A DNA stretch of 27,236 nt from Acidobacteriaceae bacterium (GCA_030044455.1 JASHVU010000300.1:1-27236); one strand, 5' to 3'; shown: positions 8,008 through 15,267, numbered from the stretch's first letter. Program-made: numbers and translations. Notes: generated from the sequence alone by a model not told the origin.

Positions 8008-8193
8008 CTAGGCAAGAGTTGCGCTGATGGTGCTGAACACAGTGTTGACTGCCGAGGCAACCTGCTTAATACCGGTCACGGCAACCAGGGCGATCAGAGC
8101 GACGAGCAGAGCATATTCGACGAGGTCCTGGCCTTCCTCACGGTTCATCAGGTCCTGCGCCTTAACCAACATCTTCAGAAAAAGGGTGTTCAT
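8008..8193 (-). CDS. flp: Flp family type IVb pilin, probable major pilin
   Basis: A 61-aa prepilin with a 21-residue leader ending NREEG, then QDLVEYALLVALIALVAV. Glu is at +5 and Tyr at +6 after Gly21, the hallmark of Flp pilins. The C-terminus VFSTISATLA resembles that of the second copy. The ATG at 8193 has GGAGA nine bases upstream; the longer frame opening at 8325 would give an unusual 65-residue leader and is rejected. A sigma54-like site (8250-8265) and a dyad (8337-8358) lie upstream. The protein is exported by the Tad machinery encoded farther right and polymerises into the adhesive pilus. Confidence 0.93.
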   Translation of the reverse strand: MNTLFLKMLVKAQDLMNREEGQDLVEYALLVALIALVAVTGIKQVASAVNTVFSTISATLA

Positions 8194-8249
8194 GTGTGTT
8201 CTCTCCAGTTTTTTGAATCTCCCAGCCTCAGCCGGGGCAACCTCAATAT

Positions 8250-8265
8250 AGCATCTGCTATGCCA
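8250..8265 (-). promoter_or_regulatory. candidate sigma54 (-24/-12) promoter for the pilin genes
   Basis: On the minus strand, TGGCATAGCAGATGCT places GG and GC at the exact -24/-12 spacing. It keeps TGGCA and TGCT of the consensus TGGCAC-N5-TTGCW. It lies 57 bp before the flp ATG. The same segment can be read as a sigma70-like pair, TTGCGA and TATATT, spaced 16 bp, so the sigma factor is not settled. Confidence 0.45.
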
Positions 8266-8336
8266 TTCGCAAGCAAAGTTTAAATTCATTCTATTGCATG
8301 ACTTAGGAATCGTCTTCCGGTTCAATCGGGTTCCTC

Positions 8337-8358
8337 ACTGTAAACTCCCGTTTACAGT
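8337..8358. promoter_or_regulatory. perfect 9-bp inverted repeat, candidate operator
   Basis: ACTGTAAAC-TCCC-GTTTACAGT is an exact dyad in the region between the divergent pilin and GT87 genes. It sits about 75-105 bp upstream of the sigma54-like site, where an activator (for example an enhancer-binding protein) would bind. It could also be a repressor site for the plus-strand gene. The regulator is unknown. Confidence 0.45.
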
Positions 8359-8396
8359 CCAGCCCTTCTTAGAAAGTCCGGGTATACATAACACAA

Positions 8397-8409
8397 AGGT
8401 GTAACACCT
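8397..8409. promoter_or_regulatory. 13-bp palindrome in the divergent promoter region
   Basis: AGGTGT-A-ACACCT is a perfect palindrome 53 bp before the start at 8463. A TATACATAA sequence just to its left could be a -10 element for the plus-strand gene, which would place the palindrome near the transcription start. Confidence 0.3.
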
Positions 8410-8462
8410 GTCATTCCCGATAGTTATCCAGGCCTCGGCAAATTGCAAGTACAATTGCCACC

Positions 8463-9656
8463 ATGGCATCGAGCCCGAACCTGCCCAGACCGCTGCCACA
8501 CAGCGACTACGCTGACTTCGCGATTGCCCTCACCAGCGGATTAATTCTGGCTATCACAGCCATTTTCTTTATCTCGGTTCTCTTTTCGGGGAAAATAGCC
8601 GGTTCGCGTGACTTTGTCTCTTACTGGTCCACCGGTGTCCAGCTCAGGCACCATGCAGACCCTTACAACTGGGATCAAATGATGGCTCTTGAACACGCGG
8701 CGCATCTGGATGCAAAGGGCGTGCTGTTCATGCGGAATCCACCCTGGTCTCTGCCCCTGGCCTACCCTCTGGGCTTTCTTGAACTGCGCATCGGGGCATT
8801 TATATGGAACATCATCCTTCTCGGTTGCCTGCTGACTTCGGTCCATCTGGTCCGGGTCATGCATGGTTCGCCTAATAATTATGTCCACTGGCTGGGTGTG
8901 GCATTCACTCCCGCAATTATCTGCCTAATAATGGGCCAAACCGGGCTATTCACCCTTCTCGGAATGGTGTTGTTCGTTCGTTTCAATCGCACGCATCCAT
9001 TTGGCGCAGGACTTGCGCTATGGCTTTGCGCGCTCAAGCCGCATCTGCTTCTGCCTTTCTTCGCGGCGTTGCTGGTCTGGATCATTGTGAGCCGAAGCTA
9101 CAAGATTCTAGCGGGCATGACCTTGGCAATGGCAGTAAGCACGGCGTTGGCATGGTGGATCGATCCACAGGCGTGGGCAGGTTATATCACATTGATGCGC
9201 TCCCATCGCGTCCAATTCGAATTTGTCCCGACCCTGAGCGATGCGATCCGTTTCTGGATCCATCCGCAGTGGATTTGGTTCCAGTATGTACCCGCTGCGT
9301 TAGGCGTTGTGTGGGCGCTCATCTATTTCTGGCGTAGCCGTAATACCTGGGATTGGATGGAAAACGGCAGCCTGATTTTGCTGGTCTCGGTGGTCGTCGC
9401 TCCTTATTGTTTTCCGCCCGACCAGTGTCTGGTGATTCCCGCCCTCATGCACGGAATGTACAAGTCCCGCTCACGCGTCTTGCTTGCATTGCTTGCCCTC
9501 ACCCTGCTGGCTATTGGAATTGAGAATTTCAGCGTGCGGATCGTTTCTGGCTACTATATGTGGGCTGCTCCCACATGGCTAATCTGGTATCTGCTGGCGC
9601 GCCGATGCACTGGTGCCACGGACGCAATTACCGCTCCTGCGATGTCCGAATCTTGA
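8463..9656 (+). CDS. GT87 family (DUF2029) polytopic glycosyltransferase
   Basis: A 397-aa membrane protein. The first helix (about 20-42) is followed by GSRDFVSYWSTGVQLRHHADPYNW, the GT87/DUF2029 pattern in which an Asp-aromatic pair (D50) starts the first outside loop and a DPY motif (66-68) follows. Also typical are MRNPPWSLPL (90-99) and the later ALKPHLLLPFF. Known GT87 enzymes such as PimE transfer mannose from polyprenyl-phosphate-mannose on the outer face of the membrane. No clear SD precedes the ATG at 8463, so the start is the least certain part. It diverges from the pilin genes. The sugar and acceptor are unknown. Confidence 0.8.
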   Translation: MASSPNLPRPLPHSDYADFAIALTSGLILAITAIFFISVLFSGKIAGSRDFVSYWSTGVQLRHHADPYNWDQMMALEHAAHLDAKGVLFMRNPPWSLPLAYPLGFLELRIGAFIWNIILLGCLLTSVHLVRVMHGSPNNYVHWLGVAFTPAIICLIMGQTGLFTLLGMVLFVRFNRTHPFGAGLALWLCALKPHLLLPFFAALLVWIIVSRSYKILAGMTLAMAVSTALAWWIDPQAWAGYITLMRSHRVQFEFVPTLSDAIRFWIHPQWIWFQYVPAALGVVWALIYFWRSRNTWDWMENGSLILLVSVVVAPYCFPPDQCLVIPALMHGMYKSRSRVLLALLALTLLAIGIENFSVRIVSGYYMWAAPTWLIWYLLARRCTGATDAITAPAMSES

Positions 9657-9676
9657 ATGTTTCGAAACTTTGCGGC

Positions 9677-9691
9677 TGGCACTAGATTTGT
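9677..9691 (+). promoter_or_regulatory. candidate sigma54-type promoter before the second GT87 gene
   Basis: TGGCACTAGATTTGT has a perfect -24 TGGCAC element and a TTG at the correct -12 spacing. The last consensus base is T rather than C, which weakens the call. It begins 20 bp after the stop of the first GT87 gene and lies 57 bp before the mini-ORF at 9748. Confidence 0.4.
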
Positions 9692-9747
9692 CCGGCGGCT
9701 CGGTCAGCGAACACTGACAGCTCGATAGGAAAACGAAGGTTCTCACT

Positions 9748-9879
9748 ATGAAACGGAGCCCGCTTCAGTCCGCCAATTCACAGCCTATCTCTGGTTCAAG
9801 GCTCGTTCTCAAACCACGTCAACGAGGGTCTGGAATGCCCATCGACAAACCACGGCGTGGCTTCTATACTGCCCGTTAA
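9748..9879 (+). CDS. 43-aa mini-ORF coupled to the second GT87 gene
   Basis: The ATG at 9748 has GAAGG eight bases upstream. The peptide starts MKRSPLQSANSQPISGSR, is strongly basic (several Arg/Lys) and has no membrane segment. Its TAA overlaps the ATG of the next gene in a TAATG junction. The next gene has no obvious SD of its own, which supports translational coupling. No family is recognised. It may be a leader peptide that sets translation of the glycosyltransferase, or chance. Confidence 0.4.
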   Translation: MKRSPLQSANSQPISGSRLVLKPRQRGSGMPIDKPRRGFYTAR

Positions 9880-11129
9880 TGGCAGCTCCACCTGTCATCC
9901 GTCAACAGGTCGCCTCGCGGCCAACGATGCAACTTGCGCGCTTTGCAGCGCCCGCGCTGCTATGCGTTTTCTTCGCGGCGTCGATCTGGCTATTGCACTC
10001 CATCGACCGTAAGACGCCGCTCAACGAAACCGACCTGCTGCCCCGTTGGGCAGGAACCCGACTCGCACTGCAAGGCCGGGACCCCTACTCACCGGCTCTC
10101 ATCCGCCAAGCTCAGCAACCTTACAGCCGTCGCGTTACCCAGTTCTTCTATCCCGCGACTCTCGTTGTCCTTCTCGCCCCACTCGCGCGTTTTTCGCCAG
10201 AGACCGCCGGCTTGATTTTCCTGTCCCTGGTCGTTCCGTTGCTAACTCTGAGTCTCTGGATGGTCATACGCATTCTGAACCTGCCACGGGAGTTCCGGGA
10301 TCGCGTCTTTGTCCTGGTCGCCACCTTTTCCAGCTGGGCTCTTCTTTGGGGTTTGCGCATGGAGCAACCAACGCTTCTGGTAGCTGCGCTCGTCTTCCTC
10401 TCCTGGTTCCTGCTCGCGAAGGGACGGCAGGTCGCTCCCGGTATTCTGCTGGCCCTCGCCACCATCAAGCCACAACTCATCCTTCCGTTGCTGCTCTGGC
10501 TGTTTGTGTGGACTCTTGCCCGTCGCCGCTGGACATTCATCGGCTCGTTCGCCTTAACGCTCGTGTTCTTGTTCCTCGCTGCGGAGCGATTCGTGCCCGG
10601 CTGGTTCCCGCGCTGGCTTGCTTCTATACAGACCTTCGACGCCACAGCTCGCCCCCTGGAGTTCGTCTTCGGTCACCTCCTGGGGCTGACGCTTACGCTT
10701 GTGCTGGCGGCGGCGACAGGAATCGCACTTTGGCGGCTGCGCCGATGCACCCTCGATTCTCCGCAATTCAGTCTTGCCATCGGTCTCTCACTGGCGGTTG
10801 CACTTTGTATCTTTCCCACGATGCCGCTCATGATCTACAACAACCTTCTGCTTTTCCCTGCTGTTCTCCTTTTGCTCTTTCAAAAGCCCCCAGGGCCGAT
10901 AGGGGCTGTTGTGCGGTTCCTTGCCCTCGTGCAACTCACGCTTGACTTCGGGCTCGTTCTGGTCGCTGCTCTCGGCGAAGTGGTTTTTCGAGCAGTAAGC
11001 TTCTACTGGCCAGGCCTGGCGTTTTTGGACTTTTTGCTTCCCGTTCTTACAACCACTTTCCTGATTCTGCAGGCTACGAAGCGAAATCTGGAGGCTCCGC
11101 TTGCCGCTCCGGTGATGGCCCCTTCTTAA
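9879..11129 (+). CDS. GT87 family (DUF2029) polytopic glycosyltransferase
   Basis: A 416-aa polytopic protein of the same class as the 8463-9656 product. After helix 1 (about 21-40) comes NETDLLPRWAGTRLALQGRDPY, with the acidic E50/D52 positions and the GRDPY motif (66-70). FFYPATLVVLLAPL (89-102) and TIKPQLILPLLLWLF match the family pattern. It probably uses a polyprenyl-phosphate sugar on the periplasmic side. The start overlaps the mini-ORF stop (TAATG); an internal Met17 is possible but has no SD. The PAP2 gene follows after 46 bp, so the two may be co-transcribed. Confidence 0.78.
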   Translation: MAAPPVIRQQVASRPTMQLARFAAPALLCVFFAASIWLLHSIDRKTPLNETDLLPRWAGTRLALQGRDPYSPALIRQAQQPYSRRVTQFFYPATLVVLLAPLARFSPETAGLIFLSLVVPLLTLSLWMVIRILNLPREFRDRVFVLVATFSSWALLWGLRMEQPTLLVAALVFLSWFLLAKGRQVAPGILLALATIKPQLILPLLLWLFVWTLARRRWTFIGSFALTLVFLFLAAERFVPGWFPRWLASIQTFDATARPLEFVFGHLLGLTLTLVLAAATGIALWRLRRCTLDSPQFSLAIGLSLAVALCIFPTMPLMIYNNLLLFPAVLLLLFQKPPGPIGAVVRFLALVQLTLDFGLVLVAALGEVVFRAVSFYWPGLAFLDFLLPVLTTTFLILQATKRNLEAPLAAPVMAPS

Positions 11130-11175
11130 ACTTGCATTTGCATCTCATTGAGCAGAGAAGCGTCCGGTAATTAGA

Positions 11176-12114
11176 ATGCACTTACTCTCCATCCTTTTCA
11201 GCCAGTCGTTCTTGAGCATCCTGGTTCTCGCTTTCTCCATTTGGTGGATGCTACGGAAGCCGGAAGATAATACCAGGCCATGGCTGGTGCTCGCCCTGGT
11301 CTTGAACCTCTTCTACGGGTTTTTCTTTAACAAGTTCATGACCGGCGAAGGCAGTCTCCTGCCATGGAAATACGACCACATTCTTTTTCATCTGGATCAA
11401 TCCCTGGGGATTCAATCTGCTTCAATTGCGCGACCACTGCAGGGCTTCTGGCGAGTTCCGCTCATGGTCGCATACCAGGCGATGGTCCCGATGATGATCG
11501 TCTGGTTTCTGGTAGCCAGTCGATATGGCAACCGTGGCTCAGTGGTTCTTTCTTACGCCGCCGAACTGGCGGCAGGGCCGCTCCTATATTCCGTCGTGCC
11601 TGGATGCGGCCCAATCTACACCTTCCGTGAGCAATGGCTCCATCCGCCCGTCGTGCCTGCTGACACGATTCGGCTTAGCGGCATGCCGAACGCCTTCCCT
11701 TCGCTTCATGCGGCGACTGCGCTGATCTTTGTGCTGTTTGCTCCAACGCGGCTGGCGCGGGTTTGCTCAGTGTTTTTTTTGGCCGCAACCTGTATGGCTA
11801 CGCTCTCAACCGGCGAGCATTATGTAATCGATCTCGTTCCCGGCCTCGCCTTTGGAGTCTTCGCAGCCAGCGTGGGCCTGCTGAGATTTCGCCAGGCAGC
11901 CGGATTCCTGTTCATAGCGTGTTCATGGACGTTTGCCGTACGCATCTGGCATGCGTTTCTCATCGACCATCCTATGCTGGTGCGGACATGCGTGGCTCTT
12001 ACGCTGATGCTTGTTGTCATTGCGATATGGAGGGAATGGCGCTCGCAGCGTGAGGCCACCACCATCGAGAATCAACGCATTGAGGCCGATGCGGCTGCAG
12101 CTCAAAAGAGATAA
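11176..12114 (+). CDS. PAP2 superfamily membrane protein, Aur1/inositolphosphotransferase-like
   Basis: A 312-aa integral membrane protein with about six helices. The lipid-phosphatase signature is present as GMPNAFPSLHAATAL with H178 (motif C2) and STGEHYVIDLVPG with H215 and D219 (motif C3). PSLH instead of PSGH, together with the overall layout, points to the Aur1/Ipt1-like branch (PAP2_3). These enzymes hydrolyse or transfer a phosphoryl head group at a lipid. Next to GT87 genes, it could recycle the polyprenyl carrier or make a glycophospholipid; both are inference. It converges on the DUF192 gene. Confidence 0.85.
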   Translation: MHLLSILFSQSFLSILVLAFSIWWMLRKPEDNTRPWLVLALVLNLFYGFFFNKFMTGEGSLLPWKYDHILFHLDQSLGIQSASIARPLQGFWRVPLMVAYQAMVPMMIVWFLVASRYGNRGSVVLSYAAELAAGPLLYSVVPGCGPIYTFREQWLHPPVVPADTIRLSGMPNAFPSLHAATALIFVLFAPTRLARVCSVFFLAATCMATLSTGEHYVIDLVPGLAFGVFAASVGLLRFRQAAGFLFIACSWTFAVRIWHAFLIDHPMLVRTCVALTLMLVVIAIWREWRSQREATTIENQRIEADAAAAQKR

Positions 12115-12118
12115 ATGG

Positions 12119-12139
12119 CGCTGCAGAATTCCTACAGCG
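12119..12139. terminator. stem-loop between convergent stops, possible shared terminator
   Basis: CGCTGCAG (12119-12126) and CTACAGCG (12132-12139) pair around AATTC with one mismatch, which is a G-U pair when transcribed from the minus strand. It fits almost exactly between the PAP2 stop (12114) and the DUF192 stop (12142). No clear T-run is present. Confidence 0.4.
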
Positions 12140-12141
12140 TG

Positions 12142-12585
12142 CTACACCACCGACTCGGACGACTCTATCGCCTCAATCACCAGCGAGTCGCCCCGCCGCG
12201 TCTGTGTCCGTTGAATCGTGCCGGCAGGCAATTCAATCACCGATTGGGCTGTGAGGCAAAAGGAAATTCGTCCGGGGCCGATTGCGCTCCTCACTTTCCT
12301 CACTCGTTTTCGACCATCAATGTAGACCAGATCGATAGGGAACCGCATGAAGAAAGTGTGCACCGACTGGCAGGGGACGATCCACAGCCCTTCGCCGGGC
12401 GCGAGCCCGTCACGATTCAGCAGGCCCTTATTCCTCGCAGGACCTGTATCCGCGACTTCGAGAGACGAAGCCAGAATCGTGCCGCGCGTAATGTTGGCGG
12501 AGTGCATACGCAGGCTTGGATCGGATGGCGGGGATGCAGCAAACAGCTTTCGCAGGTTTTCTGCGATCAAGCGAATTGCTCTCAT
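12142..12585 (-). CDS. DUF192 family protein, Tad-linked
   Basis: A 147-aa protein that is almost entirely a DUF192 domain (about residues 28-140). Visible family features are GLLNRDGLAPGEGLWIVP, SVHTFFMRFPIDLVYID (with H76 and M80) and, at the end, QRTQTRRGDSLVI. The family has no settled function. The ATG at 12585 has GAGG six bases upstream; the longer frame begins with TTG at 12600. It follows the secretin gene by 44 bp on the same strand and is probably in the cpaB-cpaC operon. No signal peptide is evident. It is clearly related to the N-terminal half of the PilZ protein at 19683-20744. Confidence 0.85.
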   Translation of the reverse strand: MRAIRLIAENLRKLFAASPPSDPSLRMHSANITRGTILASSLEVADTGPARNKGLLNRDGLAPGEGLWIVPCQSVHTFFMRFPIDLVYIDGRKRVRKVRSAIGPGRISFCLTAQSVIELPAGTIQRTQTRRGDSLVIEAIESSESVV

Positions 12586-12629
12586 CCCGTGCCTCAGCAA
12601 AGGTTAGCGTCTTCAGCAATAAATCACGG

Positions 12630-14237
12630 TTACGGGCCGTTCCCGCCACCCCCAGGAGCCCCAGTCGGAACCGAACCAGTGCCTGAACTCAGGGGACCGC
12701 CGCTTCCACCAAATTGGCTGCCCCCGCCTTCAATCAACAGAGGCTTCTCAGGCTTCATGCTGTCGATAAGCGTTTCCACCGGAACAATGGTTGGCGCTGC
12801 TGCCAGGGTATTCTCAGGCGTTTTGCCATCGGGATTGTGCATCGCAACATTCGAGTTGGGCGGCAAGAACTTGGTCGGGAAATTCAATACCGGCAACTCC
12901 TGCCCAGCTGGAATCGGCGCCACGACTTCCGGCGTAACAATAACCAGAAGTTCAGTGTTGTTCTTGGTCCTGGTCATTGACTGGAAGAGCTTGCCCAGGA
13001 TCGGAATATCGCCGAGGAATGGAACCTTTTCGAAGCTTTCGGTCTCGGTGTTGTCCAACAGGCCGCCAAGAACAAAGCTTTGCCCATCGCGCAACTCGAC
13101 TTCTGTATTCAACTTCCGGGTTGTAATTCCGGGCACTTCGAAACCCGAAATCTCTACCTCGTTGGTGTAGTCAAGCGCGCTTACTTCGGGCGCAACCTGC
13201 AGGCGGATCGTACCCTGAGGCATCATGGTCGGAATGAAACTCAGGCGGATTCCGTACTGTTGGAATTGAATTGTTACAGCTCCACCTACGCCCGACGAGG
13301 TACCTTGTACGACGGGATATGGAAATTGGCCCCCGGCGAGGAAGCTGGCTTCATGGCCGTTCCTCGTCAACAGGTTCGGTTCCGCCAGCGTCTCGACGAG
13401 GCCCCTGGTCTGAAGGGCCTCAATCGTTGCACCTGACTTGAGGCCTGGGAAGAGTGCCACAAGATTCAAATCATTTGAAACCGAGGCCGAACCGCCGGAG
13501 TTTCCAAAGCCGCTAGAGGAAGAGGAGGAGCCGGAGCCGGCAGTGATCGCGGGCGGAGAGTACTGTCCGGTGGAGATGCCACCGAATGCATTGCCCAGCC
13601 CAAGAGTAAAGAGGTTAATACCCAGCTGCTTTTCAAGGCTGCGATCAACAGCGAGAAATCGGACCTTGAGCAGAATCTGCGGGTCAGAGGCCGGCACGTT
13701 TACGTCCAGCAGATTCACAACCTTACTGCCGGAAGTGCCTGCAATCTGCACCGCGCGTTCTGAGTCGGTGAGATCGCTTACCGTGCCGCGCAGAAAAATG
13801 TTGTTGTTATCGAAACTTACCTTGATGGACTGACCAGGGAGCTCGGTCCTGAGTTCGCGCCGCACAGCATCCAGCGTGTCATTCGAAACTGGCGGGGGCG
13901 GGTGCACAGTGACGTTGAAGAACTCGCGGCCCCCATGAATGTCCCAGATGATCAAGCTGGTTTCGCCGGGGGTTTTGCCGTTGACCATGATCTCGGTGGG
14001 GCTTACGCCGTGAACTTCGGCAATTCCGCCAAGTCCGATGGCTACTCTCGCAATGGGTGCAGCGGTATCAACGAGTACTGTTTTACCCACGACCACCGAA
14101 AGGTCGTTTGTTGAATCCTGAGCTCCGGCAGTGGGCGCAGCTGAGGTTGAGCCTTGAGCCAAAAGACCCTGCGCAGCACACAGGACAACCCCCACAGCGC
14201 TGATGCACATAATCGTGATTGCAGACTTTGCTCTCAA
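12630..14237 (-). CDS. cpaC: Tad/Flp pilus outer-membrane secretin CpaC/RcpA
   Basis: A 535-aa protein. In order: signal peptide (about 1-27), the N-terminal pilus/BON-like domain (about 45-180, with TLDAVRRELRTEL), and the secretin domain (about 185-440). The secretin signature KVPFLGDIPILGKLF is at 404-418. A Ser/Gly run (about 234-252) interrupts the start of the secretin domain, and a Gly/Pro/Ser-rich tail extends from about 440 to the end. It forms the gated outer-membrane pore for the Flp pilus. The start is TTG at 14237 with GAGGG about six bases upstream and overlaps the cpaB stop, implying coupling. An ATG at codon 10 would shorten the signal peptide. Confidence 0.93.
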   Translation of the reverse strand: MRAKSAITIMCISAVGVVLCAAQGLLAQGSTSAAPTAGAQDSTNDLSVVVGKTVLVDTAAPIARVAIGLGGIAEVHGVSPTEIMVNGKTPGETSLIIWDIHGGREFFNVTVHPPPPVSNDTLDAVRRELRTELPGQSIKVSFDNNNIFLRGTVSDLTDSERAVQIAGTSGSKVVNLLDVNVPASDPQILLKVRFLAVDRSLEKQLGINLFTLGLGNAFGGISTGQYSPPAITAGSGSSSSSSGFGNSGGSASVSNDLNLVALFPGLKSGATIEALQTRGLVETLAEPNLLTRNGHEASFLAGGQFPYPVVQGTSSGVGGAVTIQFQQYGIRLSFIPTMMPQGTIRLQVAPEVSALDYTNEVEISGFEVPGITTRKLNTEVELRDGQSFVLGGLLDNTETESFEKVPFLGDIPILGKLFQSMTRTKNNTELLVIVTPEVVAPIPAGQELPVLNFPTKFLPPNSNVAMHNPDGKTPENTLAAAPTIVPVETLIDSMKPEKPLLIEGGGSQFGGSGGPLSSGTGSVPTGAPGGGGNGP

Positions 14238-15085
14238 TGCTGTCCCTCTGAAGAACCAAAGTTCTCTTGCGATGTAGCTGACCCGTTGATGATCTCCATG
14301 GAGTAGGGCTTTGGAGCCGGCGGCTTGGGTGCCTGGCGCCTGACTACATGCACCGGAGTAGCGGGCTTCACCGTTCCAAACAACGATGGAGTGTTGGTTG
14401 CCGGAACCGGTTCTACTTTGGTGTCGAGCGGGTTCCGCAGGACCAACTGGATCCTCAACTGGCTGCTGGCCAGACTTAACGTCTGTGCCTGTTCGGGGGT
14501 CACGAGCAAGTTGACCACTTGCACTTGCACTGGCTTGCCCTCGGAGTCCTTTTGAATGTTGACGCCGGCCGAGAGCACCTCCATGTTCTGCAATAACGTT
14601 GTAGTTACAGTTCCCGCCGAAGGGGGCGCGCCAGGCGGGATGCCCGAAGCCAGAACGTCAACTCGCATGCCCGGTGTGACGAATCCAGACACACCCACAA
14701 CGTCGTCAACCTTGATCGCGCAAGCCCTCATGCCTTCCGGAATGGTAGCTGCCAGTCCGCCGCCCGAACCCGCAGCCGCAAGATTGCTATCCAGAATCGG
14801 CTCGCCCTGAGCGATTTCAGAAACCACGCCTCTACCGACCAGGCTGAGGCGCTGCTGCTCGGGGACAGCCCCCTTAGGCAGCGATCCTGCAATCTTGATC
14901 ACGCCGAGGTCCGCCTGACTCAGCACCGTACCCAGCTTCAAATCGGTGGCAGCGGCCACGATGGACGTCGTAGGCGCCTGTTGCTGCGTTGACATTCTGG
15001 CACCAACGATGCGATAGACACCGAATGCGCATACTCCGGCTATCACAAAAGCAACGAGAAGGATCGTAAGCAGTCTTCGATTCAT
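14234..15085 (-). CDS. cpaB: Flp pilus assembly protein CpaB/RcpC
   Basis: A 283-aa protein with an N-terminal membrane anchor (about 5-24), an SAF domain (about 41-105, starting SIVAAATDLKLGTVL), and the RcpC/CpaB region beginning IPEGMRACAIKVDDVVGVSG (115-134). The C-terminus is Pro/Lys-rich (APKPPAPKP) and probably lies in the periplasm. CpaB is thought to help assemble or stabilise the CpaC secretin, possibly through peptidoglycan contact. The ATG at 15085 has AAGGA close upstream. It is the first gene of the cpaB-cpaC-DUF192 set. Confidence 0.93.
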   Translation of the reverse strand: MNRRLLTILLVAFVIAGVCAFGVYRIVGARMSTQQQAPTTSIVAAATDLKLGTVLSQADLGVIKIAGSLPKGAVPEQQRLSLVGRGVVSEIAQGEPILDSNLAAAGSGGGLAATIPEGMRACAIKVDDVVGVSGFVTPGMRVDVLASGIPPGAPPSAGTVTTTLLQNMEVLSAGVNIQKDSEGKPVQVQVVNLLVTPEQAQTLSLASSQLRIQLVLRNPLDTKVEPVPATNTPSLFGTVKPATPVHVVRRQAPKPPAPKPYSMEIINGSATSQENFGSSEGQH

Positions 15086-15099
15086 TCCTTAACTGATCC

Positions 15100-15121
15100 G
15101 AGTTGGCGGTTTAGCCAACTC
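15100..15121. promoter_or_regulatory. perfect 8-bp hairpin in the cpaB leader
   Basis: GAGTTGGC (15100-15107) pairs with GCCAACTC (15114-15121) around a 6-nt loop. On the minus-strand mRNA it ends about 15 bases before the cpaB start and just upstream of its SD. It could affect ribosome access or mRNA stability. No known riboswitch class was recognised here. Confidence 0.45.
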
Positions 15122-15236
15122 CACCTTTCTGAACCCCGATTCGATCGCCGTGCCCAGCTGAACGGCTATCGATTCGCGACTGCAACCGGGGAACACTTCG
15201 ATGTCTCTCGAGCCTGTATGGGGACAGTGTCGATTC

Positions 15237-15267
15237 AGTATATCCTCTTCATACGAATTAATCTCAA
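15237..15267 (-). promoter_or_regulatory. candidate sigma70-type promoter for cpaB
   Basis: On the minus strand, TTGAGA and TATACT are separated by 19 bp, slightly longer than the optimum. The implied leader is about 145 nt and contains the hairpin at 15100-15121. Confidence 0.35.

Noticed and set aside
12115..13170. 351-aa plus-strand frame just after the PAP2 gene
   Set aside because: It lies opposite the DUF192 protein and the secretin C-terminus, both with strong family matches.
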